Of a stretch of DNA of 64,000 nt, positions 1 through 8,766 are shown piece by piece. Under the pieces are notes generated by a model. It saw only the letters and a program-made list of their open reading frames with translations. It made no database searches and was not told where the DNA came from. A program made the translations under genes and the position numbers. How positions within the stretch are numbered: the stretch's first letter is position 1; each line of letters begins with the position of its first letter. The stretch spans positions 1-64,000 of the forward strand of contig CBDAVB010000022.1 in the NCBI GenBank assembly GCA_965200795.1, written 5' to 3'. The DNA is from Parashewanella sp965200795 (lineage in GTDB: Bacteria; Pseudomonadota; Gammaproteobacteria; Enterobacterales; Shewanellaceae).

Positions 1-1471
1 CGCTGTGGTGAAAATCAATTGTCAAACAGTTCGGCTTTGATTCACCTTCTTGTATGCCAAGGGTACCGCATAAGACCTTCTTCTCCACAAGGTTGTCTAA
101 AAGGGCAAAAGCACGAGACTGGTATTTTTCCGCTGTATCTTTTATTGAACAAAATAAGGCGACATTAGCATAAGCGCTTATCAGTGCTTCCAGGGTGGTG
201 ACGTCTTGTGTCAGCTCTAACGTACCGAACAAGGCCGCCGCGTCTTCTGCTTTTTTTATCCAGTAAAGCCCGGCATCGTGGCGGGCCGCGTTACCATAGG
301 CCGTAATACAAGCATTCAAGGTGGTGACGTTTTGTGTCAGCTTTAACGTCTCGAACAAGGCCGCCACGGCTTCTGCTTTTTGTATCCAGTAAAGCCCGGC
401 ATCGTGGCGGGCCGCGTTACCGTAGGCCGTAATACGAGCATTCAAGGTGGTGACGTCTTGTGTCAGCTTTAACGTCTCGAACAAGGCCGCCGCGTCTTCT
501 GCTTTTTTTATCCAGTAAAGCCCGGCATCGTGGCGGGCCGCGTTACCATAGGCCGTAATACGAGCATTCAAGGTGGTGACGTCTTGTGTCAGCTTTAACG
601 TCTCGAACAAGGCCGCCGCGTCTTCTGCTTTTTTTATCCAGTAAAGCCCGGCATCGTGGCGGGCCGCGTTACCATAGGCCGTGATACGAGCACTCAAGGT
701 GGTGACGTCTTGTGTCAGCTTTAACGTCTCGAACAAGGCCACCACGTCTTCTGCTTTGTTTATCCAGTAAAGCCCGGCATCGTGGCGGGCCGCGTTACCA
801 TAGGCCGTAATACGAGCACTCAAGGTGGTGACGTTTTGTGTCAGCTTTAACGTACCGAACAAAGCCGCCGCGTCTTCTGCTTTTTGTATCCAGTAAAGCC
901 CGGCATCGTGGCGGGCCGCATTGCCATAGGCTGTGATGCAGGCACTTAAAATAGGAACATCAACAGGAATACCCGCATGCAACGCATATCGGATAAGGCA
1001 CTCGACAATAACGGGGGAACCATTGTCATCTGCTTTTTTTATGTTGGAGTTTAACACTTTCAGTACACTGCGGTTGCCATAATCCGAACTATGACGACTT
1101 AATATTCTCTTTATATCGTAACCGAGGAAATCCCGATATACCGCTCTTTGTTCAGAAGGCTGAAGAAATGAGCGTGTAAAGGCATTGAACTCTTCAAATG
1201 ATGTGCGTGCTGACCATTGAAAGCCGTCTCTGCTTTGCATTGAACGATGAGAATACTGTGCTCCTTGCGGTTCAATACGTCTATAGCCTTGATGAAAATG
1301 TTTCGCTCGGGCAGCGCCGGCCTTTTCGGGGACGTAGCTTTCGTTAGAACGGTGTCCCAACCGGACGAGTTTTTGTTCTTTACCTTTATCTTGATAACTT
1401 TGAACGCGGCGCTCCGCTTTGCCGGTCGCACCACTCCCTGTGGAGTCAAGACGGTTTAATCCTGATGCCAT
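1..1471 (-). CDS. PPR-like helical-repeat protein (C-terminus beyond left edge)
   Basis: The minus-strand frame opens with ATG at 1471 and stays open to base 1, so at least 490 residues are visible and the end is missing. Residues 1-173 are polar and unrecognised. Then follow six tandem 42-residue repeats of the pattern VTTLNARITAYGNAARHDAG...KAEDAAALFETLKLTQD. Two helices with T-x-N/S-A-R-I-x-A-Y-G-N-A in the first and A-L-F-E-x-L-K in the second resemble pentatricopeptide (PPR) repeats, with about six extra residues between the helices. A divergent seventh unit (LEALISAYANVALF) and a tail ending near KPNCLTIDFHHS follow. PPR proteins bind RNA in organelles; bacterial members are rare and mostly host-associated. 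No clear ribosome binding site is seen before the ATG, and an IS630 end lies only about 20 bases upstream, so expression may be impaired. TPR/Sel1-like is the alternative fold. Confidence 0.7.
   Translation of the reverse strand, partial: MASGLNRLDSTGSGATGKAERRVQSYQDKGKEQKLVRLGHRSNESYVPEKAGAARAKHFHQGYRRIEPQGAQYSHRSMQSRDGFQWSARTSFEEFNAFTRSFLQPSEQRAVYRDFLGYDIKRILSRHSSDYGNRSVLKVLNSNIKKADDNGSPVIVECLIRYALHAGIPVDVPILSACITAYGNAARHDAGLYWIQKAEDAAALFGTLKLTQNVTTLSARITAYGNAARHDAGLYWINKAEDVVALFETLKLTQDVTTLSARITAYGNAARHDAGLYWIKKAEDAAALFETLKLTQDVTTLNARITAYGNAARHDAGLYWIKKAEDAAALFETLKLTQDVTTLNARITAYGNAARHDAGLYWIQKAEAVAALFETLKLTQNVTTLNACITAYGNAARHDAGLYWIKKAEDAAALFGTLELTQDVTTLEALISAYANVALFCSIKDTAEKYQSRAFALLDNLVEKKVLCGTLGIQEGESKPNCLTIDFHHS
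194..949 (-). repeat. Six tandem 126-bp coding repeats
   Basis: Six head-to-tail copies start at plus-strand positions 194, 320, 446, 572, 698 and 824, with an exact period of 126 bp (42 codons). Copies differ by only a few bases (for example Gln/Lys/Asn after TGG-ATA, Asp/Asn before the Val-Thr-Thr junction, Gly/Glu in LFG/ETL). This near-identity points to recent expansion by unequal exchange inside the PPR-like gene. Confidence 0.95.
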
Positions 1472-1492
1472 CTTTTAACTGAGAGGAGAGTA

Positions 1493-2060
1493 AGTAGTCG
1501 CTTAAAAGTTTTTAACTCAAGAAATTTATAAAAACTTTGCGGTGTATCATAAAATAGTACTTTCAGTTCATATTTTTATTTTATTCGAGCGTTATAAAGT
1601 CGTACGCGTTTTTGTTAAGTAATAAAAAATTCTCAATAAAACAGACAGCTGAAATCTTTGAGGTGTGCGAAATTACGGTATCAAAGCGGATTGACGCCTG
1701 GTATGAGCAAGGCGTATCAGGCTTGTTTGATGACAGACGCTCCGGGCGCCCGGGAATTTATTCTCAAGATGAGGCGTTACTTTTGAAGTCATTCGCAGAT
1801 GAAGAGCTCACCAACTTAAGAGCGCGCAATCATTAATAATAAATTCAGCAGATAAATCACGCAGCTTAGGCACCGTAAAAAGAACGATAAAAAAATTTTA
1901 ATTACAGCTACAAGCGAATGAGGCGCTCACTTAAGAAAAAGCGCGATGAAACACATTTTCAGACTACTTACGATGAGTTAGCGAGCTGTGTACAGGCAGA
2001 AAAAGAAGGGAAAACAGAACTTTACTACTCCTGAATTCGGATAATTAGTGCTTACGAAAC
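1493..2060 (+). pseudogene. IS630-family transposase remnant
   Basis: 1612-1836 encodes a helix-turn-helix typical of IS630 transposases (IKQTAEIFEVCEITVSKRID, then GLFDDRRSGRPGI). Downstream, in broken frames, comes RRSLKKKRDE...ELYYS, which matches the segment before the second catalytic Asp in this family. The catalytic triad is not recoverable. The end of the element (TAGTCGCTTAAAAG) lies at about 1495-1508. Compared with the copy at 5770-5994, about 100 bp encoding the N-terminus MKRVVSPSEDEVQTLREAV are deleted around 1597-1605. Clearly dead. Confidence 0.8.
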
Positions 2061-2810
2061 TTATTCTAAACTTAAAAAAGAAGTCATGACAATACCGGAC
2101 GATTACCGTTCAAAATATGAACTGACTTTTAGTTAGCTACTTATGTTACCGCAATAGTACCGCGCATTTAGACATCGAATAAATGACTGAAAAGTATTTA
2201 ATATATTCGAGGCGTTTTTTTCGTTCCTGAGAGCAAACAAATCAGTAAATCACAAGCAAAAAAACGATTTGGAGTAATTAATCCAAGTTGAAACGGGGCA
2301 AATATGTGTTAGCCCCATGAAATAACCGTCATCAAAATCGTGAGCAGAAAATGACGGATAAACGCGAGCAAGCGCGCTTATGAAAGCGAGCGGCAGCAGC
2401 TAGAACACGAGCTGGAGGGTATCGTAATACAGGGACATTTATGACCATGATTTTTATGATTGCCAGCCCGGTGTCTGATCTACTCAAATCCATATGAAAC
2501 GACGAAGAGCCAAAATCTGTTGATCTGTTCAAATAACTCCTTCAGAAAGGGCGGAGAATAATGTCAATTTTTAATCCTGAGCAACGGTCAGAAAATCACG
2601 TTGAAAAAGCGAAAACCGGTGATAGCCGAAGAACAAACAGATTAGTAGAAACCGCGTCTGGCATGACTCTCAGTAGCGGGAAATCCATAACTTCATCCTG
2701 CCGGGGAGATGACGCAAAAAAGCAGGGACTTAGTCACTTATAACTTTAAGCTATTAGTATTTATTAAGAAGTCTTGTTGGCAACAACAAAATCATTGATT
2801 ATGATCCCCG
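2061..2810. other. Intergenic stretch, no gene recognised
   Basis: About 750 bases of A/T-rich sequence with scattered stops in all frames. A 60-codon open frame at 2561-2743 has a plausible AGAAAGGGCGG upstream but a composition and sequence I do not recognise; I do not support it as a gene. The stretch probably consists of decayed mobile DNA continuing from the IS630 remnant. Confidence 0.4.
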
Positions 2811-4043
2811 ATGACTCCTTTCAAAATCAATATAGCGGTTTGTGCGGGAAACACCTTAGAATGGTGTGATTTTATTATTTATTCACAACTTTCATTGATT
2901 ATCGCCCCTCATTTTTTTCCAAGCCATAATATTTATCACTCACTCATACTTTTCTTTTTAACTTACTTTATTACTTATGCCATGAGGCCGCTCGGGGGAC
3001 TGACTTTAGCAAGAGTCGCTGATAAATTCGGCCGAAGAAAAATGCTGTTAATCTCCGCCGGGCTGATGTCCGGATGCTCGGTCATAATCGCGTTACTGCC
3101 GACCTACCAATCCATAGGAACCACTGCCCCTGTATTACTGGTTTTTCTTCGATTATTACAGGCTTTAGCCATTAGCGTTGAATTCCCTACGGCCATCTCC
3201 TATCAAATTGAACGAACAACGTCTAAGAAAACGCTATTAGCGTCAATTGTTCAATCAAGCGTTTTTTCCGGAGTGGTTATAGCCTCAATACTTGTCACGC
3301 TAGTAAGCCGGATTGTACCCAAGGACTTGATGGCAATCTGGGGCTGGAGAATTCCTTTATTAATCTTAGGCTTACTTGGAATAAGTTTACTCATATTGAG
3401 GTTAAGACTGCCGGAAACTAAAGAGTTCGAGCAATCAAATGATCAAAGAACACCTGCGGGCGTAAACTCACAAGTGTCTAAGAAAACGCTTTTTTTCGCA
3501 TTTCTGGTACCGGCGGCAGGCGCGGCGGGCGTGGGTTTCTTAACTTACCAAGTCACATACCTAAGTGTATTACTTCATAAAAGTTTATATAAAGTGACAC
3601 TAAGTAACCTGATAGTACATCTTTTAATAGTTGTCTGTATTCCTATCTCCGCTTTATTACTTTCAAAGTGGCCGCTCAAGTCAGTGCTTAAAGTTAATCT
3701 TTATGTATTAATCATGTTATCACTGCCGCTATTCTTCAGCATGCAAGGGCAGTCAATGTTTCGGATAGTTATTACTGAATGTGTATTTGCGCTTGCGCTT
3801 ACCCCTTTTATTTCAATGAATGTCACCTACTTTGCGACAATGCTCGCAGTCAAACAAAGAGTGCATAATGTGGCTTTTGTTTATAACCTATCGATAGCCG
3901 TATTTGGAGCAACCGTTCCGTTAGTCGCTTTAATTTTAAAAAAGAGCTTTTTCCATCCGTGGGGCTTAGGCATATATTTCATGATCATATGCATACTTTC
4001 ATTGACCGGAGTTATTTACGTTCAACCTGACAATAAAGGCTAA
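2811..4043 (+). CDS. MFS transporter, metabolite:H+ symporter (ProP-like) type
   Basis: A 410-residue polytopic inner-membrane protein with about 12 hydrophobic segments. Residues 13-21 (GNTLEWCDF) and 59-77 (RPLGG followed by a GRRK motif A loop) are typical of the metabolite:H+ symporter branch that includes proline/betaine and citrate/ketoglutarate carriers. A cytoplasmic loop after segment 6 (LRLPETKEFEQ) also fits. The substrate cannot be read from sequence; amino acids, osmolytes or organic acids are all possible. It stands alone between decayed mobile DNA and a hypothetical gene. Intracellular gammaproteobacteria often carry many paralogues of this type for host-derived nutrients (inference here). 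No strong ribosome binding site is visible before the ATG at 2811. Confidence 0.8.
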   Translation: MTPFKINIAVCAGNTLEWCDFIIYSQLSLIIAPHFFPSHNIYHSLILFFLTYFITYAMRPLGGLTLARVADKFGRRKMLLISAGLMSGCSVIIALLPTYQSIGTTAPVLLVFLRLLQALAISVEFPTAISYQIERTTSKKTLLASIVQSSVFSGVVIASILVTLVSRIVPKDLMAIWGWRIPLLILGLLGISLLILRLRLPETKEFEQSNDQRTPAGVNSQVSKKTLFFAFLVPAAGAAGVGFLTYQVTYLSVLLHKSLYKVTLSNLIVHLLIVVCIPISALLLSKWPLKSVLKVNLYVLIMLSLPLFFSMQGQSMFRIVITECVFALALTPFISMNVTYFATMLAVKQRVHNVAFVYNLSIAVFGATVPLVALILKKSFFHPWGLGIYFMIICILSLTGVIYVQPDNKG

Positions 4044-4219
4044 TGAATATACAAGTACCTGCTTATCCAAAATGATATGATGCTTAAAATCACTTACTAC
4101 TGATATCTGAGCTTTTAATTAAAAAAAATTAATTCGGAATAAATGCCTATTTCACACTCCCGTCAGCAGTAAATGTTATAAATATATTTCTTTCAATCTT
4201 AATTAAGGCGGATTCATTC

Positions 4220-5338
4220 ATGACAACAGTCAATCAACAACAAACGAGTTACTTCTCTCAACTTCTTAGTTCAACAACCTATCAGAGTCTGAAAGCAGGC
4301 GTAGTTTACGGAGGCATCGCATATTGTACCGGCGGAGCACCTTTCACCGCAGCAGCGATTGGGACAGTTGGCACCGCGGTAAAGCAATGCCTTGGCTCAT
4401 ATTTTGATGAACCTACTCAAAGTACCAGGAGCGACTCTTTGGGCTTAAAGGAAAGCGGCAATATTACCGGGGAGCAGTTTTCAACGTCAAAAGGAAACGG
4501 AAGTCAGGCAGATCGTTCCTCAATATCATCTAAAAGAAGTCTGGCAAAATATTCTGTTGGACTAATCTGCGACTCGCTAATGCTTTCAACCAGTTCGGTA
4601 TTCAATGCCGCAGCAAGCGGAGCAACGATAACTTCAGAATCACTTTTTAGCTACATCTCGTCCGCAGCAACGGGCGTCTTCGCAGGCAAAGTAGCTTCTC
4701 AAGGGACAAAAGAATTAATGAGCCGACTTGGTTTTGCTGATGAAAGTGCATTGAGTCAGCTGGCTACTGCCGCATCAGAAATAATAGCTTCGGGCTGTGC
4801 CGCTAAGATAACGCAACTTGCCATTTCCTCGGTTTTCAGTTCAATCACAGAACAAATGTCTGCTCTCTCAAACGATAAAGCTTTTATCACTGAGTTAAGT
4901 AACGCAACCCAAGTCCCGGCAGATGAACTGTATTCTCGTTTTAATGATACTGAGACCATCAACAAAACGGTCGAAGTACTGCAGAGCTATAGTGAGCAAC
5001 AACTTCATAGAGCAGTTCGTGACTTAGGTCAAGGTGCGGGCAGTAACGGCAGTAATGGTACCACCAATAATACAGTTACTGCTGCAGCAGGTGGTGGTAC
5101 TGCAGCCGGAGTATTCATAGTTGGTCTTTGTGCTGTTTGCTTTTACTGTCTTAATGGTTGTTCAGATTCAAGCTCAAGCTCAAGCTCAAGCTCAAGCTTA
5201 AGTTCAAACCATAGCGATACCAACTACGGAAGCATGTCAAAAGATGATGGATATACTCACGAAAAAAAACCAGAGGAACAATGGCTTTACTCACCATCTG
5301 AACGAAACTTAAATAGTACTTCATCGGATGAAGATTAG
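4220..5338 (+). CDS. Hypothetical Ser/Ala/Gly-rich membrane-anchored protein
   Basis: A 372-residue protein I do not recognise. AAGGCGG lies just upstream of ATG 4220. Composition is rich in Ser, Ala, Gly and Thr, with small-residue hydrophobic stretches near residues 23-60 and 115-200 and a clearer transmembrane segment near 292-315 (GGGTAAGVFIVGLCAVCFYC). After this comes NGCSDS, ten consecutive serines, then an acidic, polar tail rich in Ser, Glu and Asp. The layout (long N-terminal region, late membrane anchor, low-complexity tail) is seen in secreted or surface proteins of host-associated bacteria, but no function should be assigned. It is followed at once by IS debris. The 125-aa glycine-zipper protein at 54857 has a similar Gly/Ala/Cys-rich hydrophobic core. 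Confidence 0.65.
   Translation: MTTVNQQQTSYFSQLLSSTTYQSLKAGVVYGGIAYCTGGAPFTAAAIGTVGTAVKQCLGSYFDEPTQSTRSDSLGLKESGNITGEQFSTSKGNGSQADRSSISSKRSLAKYSVGLICDSLMLSTSSVFNAAASGATITSESLFSYISSAATGVFAGKVASQGTKELMSRLGFADESALSQLATAASEIIASGCAAKITQLAISSVFSSITEQMSALSNDKAFITELSNATQVPADELYSRFNDTETINKTVEVLQSYSEQQLHRAVRDLGQGAGSNGSNGTTNNTVTAAAGGGTAAGVFIVGLCAVCFYCLNGCSDSSSSSSSSSSLSSNHSDTNYGSMSKDDGYTHEKKPEEQWLYSPSERNLNSTSSDED
5168..5197 (+). repeat. Hexanucleotide microsatellite (TCAAGC)5
   Basis: Five perfect TCAAGC units followed by degenerate TTAAGT and TCAAAC, encoding the poly-Ser run of the 372-aa protein. Because the unit is six bases, slippage changes the number of Ser pairs without shifting frame. Confidence 0.95.
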
Positions 5339-5344
5339 GCATCA

Positions 5345-5994
5345 CTACATCGAATAAATAACTTTCCGATTTGTTACTGCTTAACATTGCCGATATCAAG
5401 GCTCGAAGAATGAAGTTTAGTCATTCTAAATGAATGATGAGTAACGCAGAGAGTGTCAATGTTAAGCTTAACCCTTTGGGATGTGTTTATTTTTGCGTTC
5501 TTTGAATAAAGCGTTACGGCGTTGTCGAAAGCTTATGCAGAAACGAAGTAACGACAGTTTTGTATGCCGGTAATGACTACACCTCGCTTTCTGTGCCTTG
5601 TATAAGCCAAAAATAGCCTCATCTTGAGAGCAAATTCCGGGGCGCCCGGAGCGTCTGTCATCAAACAAGCTTGACACGCCTTGCTCATACCAGGCATCAA
5701 TCCACTTTGAGACCGTAATTTCGCAAACCTCAAAGATTTCAGCTGGCTGTTTTATTGAGAATTTTTATTACTTAACAAAAACGCATGCGCTCTGTTTCGA
5801 CTGCGATGCTTAGGGTGGTGCGCGACGGCTTCCCGCAGTGTTTGTACTTCATCTTCTGAAGGCGATACGACTCTTTTCATGATAACGCTCGAATAAAATA
5901 CAAATATGAACTGACGGTACTATGAACTAAAGTGAAATTTTATGATACACCGCAAAGTTTTTATAAATTTCGTGAGCTGAAAACTTTTAAGCGA
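5345..5994 (-). mobile_element. Composite of two decayed insertion sequences (one IS630)
   Basis: On the minus strand, 5994-5880 is the IS630 end seen also at 1493 and 11597. It is followed by ATG near 5880 and MKRVVSPSEDEVQTLREAVA, HPKHRSRNRAHAFLLSNK. One A is missing relative to the copy at 1612, which breaks the frame before the helix-turn-helix (GLFDDRRSGRPGI equivalents near 5640-5700). At about 5610 the IS630 sequence joins a different remnant encoding ISFRQRRNALFKERKNKH, whose degenerate twin lies at 13380-13545. 5358-5401 is an inverted copy of the interior of the mini-element at 11309-11419. No intact transposase remains. Confidence 0.75.
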
Positions 5995-6265
5995 CTAGTA
6001 CTCCATCCAGTTGCATTTGTTAGCTTCAGCTCAAGGCAGAACGTCCGGTTCAAGGCGCGGCGGCGAAGATATACCGGAGTATTTCAAGTCACTGCAACGA
6101 AGAAATGGTCGTTCTGCCTTGATCCCGGAGGGTGATTCGTAAAGCGGCCATCCGGCTGCGTTAGATTTGATTGACGCAGAATAGCTACGCCCGCACAAAT
6201 CCGCCTTGCATATGGCCGCTTTACGAACCACTGAAAACATCAAATGCAACCGGACGGAGTACTAG
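5995..6265. repeat. 271-bp mini-element with nested inverted repeats
   Basis: The ends are inverted copies: CTAGTACTCCATCCAGTTGC at 5995 and the complement of CTAGTACTCCGTCCGGTTGC ending at 6265, extending to GCATTTG on both sides. Inside are two further inverted pairs: TCAAGGCAGAACG (about 6033) with CGTTCTGCCTTGA (about 6109), and TTCGTAAAGCGGCCAT (about 6137) with ATGGCCGCTTTACGAA (about 6213). It inserted exactly at the end of an IS630 remnant. It encodes no plausible protein and looks like a MITE or other non-autonomous element. Confidence 0.8.
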
Positions 6266-6690
6266 TTACATTAGCTCATATTTTATTGAAGCTGACACAA
6301 TACAGGCGCGTTTTGCCGGATTCACCGTTCATTCGCGGTAAATCTCAACTACGTAAGATTCATTGAAATAATACCAGGCGGTGACGGGCAGGTTACCATG
6401 AAGTCAGGAATAACGTTACGCTTATCAAGACGCTATAAGACTCAGTTTGAACAAATGAAATCAGCTTTTGCGAGCTGTTCCCTCTGACAGAAGAAGCAGA
6501 ATCGGCGCGACTGTCAAAATCCCCGCTTGGCGGCGTCTGGTCACAGAAGAATTTATTGTACATCGTGAGAAGTGAGTAAGAACGGTGACAGAAACAAAAT
6601 TGTCGCGGGCGCCGCGGTCAAAGCCGACCCGCCGGATAAGTGATTTAAACAAGAAACCGGCGGCCCGCTCCGCTTCAGCAAAAGCCGCAC
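6266..6690. other. Non-coding/decayed stretch downstream of the cfa operon
   Basis: About 425 bases with no supported gene. In related operons of marine gammaproteobacteria additional small genes (DUF2878, DUF3833) can follow the CFA-synthase-like gene; I see no trace of an intact one. The stretch is stop-rich on both strands. Confidence 0.4.
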
Positions 6691-6698
6691 AGTGCTTA

Positions 6699-6757
6699 GG
6701 ACGGGCGCCGGAAAACTTACGGTCAGCTACTTAGTCGGGTACTTAGACGGGTACTTA
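6699..6757 (-). repeat. Truncated inverted-repeat element end at the cfa stop
   Basis: The sequence GAAAACTTACGGTCAGCTAC followed by two 12-bp tandem units (CTTAGTCGGGTA, CTTAGACGGGTA) is the terminal motif of the element seen complete at 27627-27791. Its terminal TTA provides the TAA stop of the cfa-like gene at 6757-6755. Confidence 0.65.
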
Positions 6758-8005
6758 CTTACGAAACTCAATTTGAACGGTACTGATTGCCCGTTCTAAA
6801 AACGCCCCCTCGCAATAACAGAGATAATACAGCCACAGACGCTTAAATTTTTCATCGTATCCGAGCGGCTTAATTCGCTGCCATGAAAGCAAGAACCTTT
6901 GCCGCCAATGCTGAAGAGTTAACGCATAATCCAAGCCGATATCCTGAATACCGTTTATGACCAGATCAGTGTGCTTTTGAGTGCGATTGGCAATTTCAGT
7001 AATCGACGGCAAAAAACCGCCGGGAAAGATGTGTTTCTGAATAAAATCCACATTGTTGCGGTAATACTCAAGGCGCTGGTCGGCAATGGTTATCGACTGC
7101 AATACCATCTTACCGCCCGGGATCAGACACTCATTGCATTTTTTAAAGAAAGACGTGAGATACTGATAGCCGACGGCTTCGATCATTTCGATTGAGACTA
7201 ATTTATTAAACTTCCCTTCCAGTTCGCGGTAATCTTTTCTCAGCAGCTTGACTGGTAAATCCAATCCTTCCTCTTCGATTTTTTGTTTAGCGTATTGATA
7301 TTGCGCTTCTGAAATCGTGGTAGTGGTAACCCGGCAGCCGTAATGTTTTGCCGCGTGTATCGCGAGTCCGCCCCAGCCGGTACCGATTTCAAGTAAATGA
7401 TCCTCAGGCGCGAGCTCTAGCTTTTTACAGATGACATCCAGTTTATTCAGCTGAGCCTTCTCAAGGTCGGTTTCACCGTTTTCAAAGGTGGCCGCCGAAT
7501 ATTGCATGCGCTCATCAAGAAAACCGGCGTAGAGATCATTACCCAAATCATAATGAGAAATAATATTATTTTTCGCCTGCCTGATTGAATTGGTATTCAT
7601 CAGATGAAGAAGTTTATCTTTGAATTTAGCGATAAAACTTTTACCGGATTCAAGACTGTCAGTGACCTTTTGCGCGCGGGCGAATATCCTGATGACACGC
7701 GTCAGATCCGGTGAGCTCCATTTACCGTCAATATAAGCCTCAGCGGCACCAATTCCCCCCCCGAATACAAAATCCCGGTAACAGCTCATGTCCCGGACTT
7801 CAATTTTCGCGGCCGGAGATTCCGCCGGCTCATCATTATTCAAAGCGCGATCTCCGAAGCACCGGCTCTCACCCGTCGCCTCATGAATATCGAGCCGGAC
7901 GCCCTGTAATTGATCAAGCAATTTGAAAATCAAATTGCGGCAACGGGTTGTTAACCAATCCGTTTTCGCATTTTTTCTTATTTTATAAATATTTTCCATA
8001 GCCAC
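6755..8005 (-). CDS. Cyclopropane-fatty-acyl-phospholipid synthase family methyltransferase
   Basis: A 416-residue protein of the CFA synthase family, which moves a methyl(ene) group from S-adenosylmethionine onto unsaturated fatty-acyl chains of membrane phospholipids. The SAM-binding loop LLEIGTGWGG lies near residues 205-213, followed by the family's EMIEAVG and by a C-terminal lipid-binding region with HWRQRF. Length and order fit the family (E. coli Cfa is about 380). It is the last gene of a five-gene minus-strand operon, two bases after the DUF1365 gene. In this context it is more likely the paralogue that works with DUF1365, FAD-oxidoreductase and SDR partners than a stationary-phase Cfa. 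ATG 8005 and ATG 7999 are both possible starts. The stop codon is contributed by a repeat element. Confidence 0.9.
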   Translation of the reverse strand: MAMENIYKIRKNAKTDWLTTRCRNLIFKLLDQLQGVRLDIHEATGESRCFGDRALNNDEPAESPAAKIEVRDMSCYRDFVFGGGIGAAEAYIDGKWSSPDLTRVIRIFARAQKVTDSLESGKSFIAKFKDKLLHLMNTNSIRQAKNNIISHYDLGNDLYAGFLDERMQYSAATFENGETDLEKAQLNKLDVICKKLELAPEDHLLEIGTGWGGLAIHAAKHYGCRVTTTTISEAQYQYAKQKIEEEGLDLPVKLLRKDYRELEGKFNKLVSIEMIEAVGYQYLTSFFKKCNECLIPGGKMVLQSITIADQRLEYYRNNVDFIQKHIFPGGFLPSITEIANRTQKHTDLVINGIQDIGLDYALTLQHWRQRFLLSWQRIKPLGYDEKFKRLWLYYLCYCEGAFLERAISTVQIEFRK

Positions 8006-8007
8006 AA

Positions 8008-8766
8008 TTAACCCTGATAGTTTTGATAAGGCACAAACTTCACTTTTTTTATAAACAGTTTAAGAGCTTGCAAATAAATGCCGGTTATTACTTTAAATGT
8101 CATTGCCGGCATAGATAACCACAGCTTTAGCGCATTTTTCTTAGTGAGCCGATGCTTTTGCATCAGTAAAGTCGCGTCAAACAACTTCTCATCATTGTGT
8201 TTCGCTCTGTTTTCTATATGAACCAGCAATTTGTTATTGGATAATCCGGGAGGACGGATCTTCCATAAATAGTTCATATTCAAGTCCATGAACGGCGACA
8301 CATGAAAGCGTTTATCAGTGATCAGCTTCTGTTGTTCGTCCGTTTTCAACAGATAGTAATGACGCTCATTCCAGGGCGTATTGCTCACCTCAACCAGAAT
8401 CTGAGTGCAGTCACCGTGCTTGTCATAACAATAGAAAAAATTGGCCGGGCTGAAATACAATCCGAAACAACGAACTTGTACCAGGGCTTTGATCGCGCGT
8501 GCGGTATCACCTCCGTGTTCAAGCAGCTTGTGGTTGATACGCTCGGTCAGGGACAGTTGTTCACCTTTAACGTAATCCTTGTCGACAAATCGCATAGGAT
8601 GAAACCAGGATTTACCGAGAGGCCAGCAAGAAAAAGGCTGCGCCGTGTCATTCAGATCCAATAGCAGCATGTAAAGCTTGTACTGGAACTGATGCTTTTT
8701 CTGACTGAAACGACGATGCTTCACGACACCCCGGTAAATACTCGAGTTTGGTAAAGAATCATTCAT
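8008..8766 (-). CDS. DUF1365 family protein
   Basis: A 252-residue protein of the DUF1365 family. It starts near RGVVKHRRFSQKKHQFQYKL, followed by the conserved FGLYFSPANFFYCYD and a VSNTPWNERHYY segment, all characteristic of the family. The biochemical role is not firmly established. Members are found almost always beside an FAD-dependent oxidoreductase and a CFA-synthase homologue, as here, which suggests a part in modifying acyl chains. The start overlaps the stop of the upstream oxidoreductase by four bases (ATGA-type coupling), and its stop is two bases from the cfa gene, so translation of the set is likely coupled. Confidence 0.85.
   Translation of the reverse strand: MNDSLPNSSIYRGVVKHRRFSQKKHQFQYKLYMLLLDLNDTAQPFSCWPLGKSWFHPMRFVDKDYVKGEQLSLTERINHKLLEHGGDTARAIKALVQVRCFGLYFSPANFFYCYDKHGDCTQILVEVSNTPWNERHYYLLKTDEQQKLITDKRFHVSPFMDLNMNYLWKIRPPGLSNNKLLVHIENRAKHNDEKLFDATLLMQKHRLTKKNALKLWLSMPAMTFKVITGIYLQALKLFIKKVKFVPYQNYQG

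Noticed and set aside
194..949. Regular direct repeats resembling a CRISPR or satellite array
   Set aside because: The 126-bp period is a multiple of three, there are no unique spacers, and the minus-strand frame through all units is open and encodes one helical repeat.
1111..1449. 112-codon minus-strand frame and 1247-1459 plus-strand frame
   Set aside because: Both overlap the PPR-like gene in other frames, have no homologous features, and are explained by it.
2561..2743. 60-codon plus-strand frame after a purine-rich stretch
   Set aside because: No homology features, surrounded by decayed mobile DNA; too weak to call.
5151..5399. Minus-strand frame encoding repeated Leu-Ser
   Set aside because: It is the antisense reading of the (TCAAGC)5 microsatellite in the 372-aa gene.
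5932..6249. Open frames on both strands within the 271-bp mini-element
   Set aside because: They arise from the GC-rich palindromes of the element and have no ribosome binding site or protein-like character.
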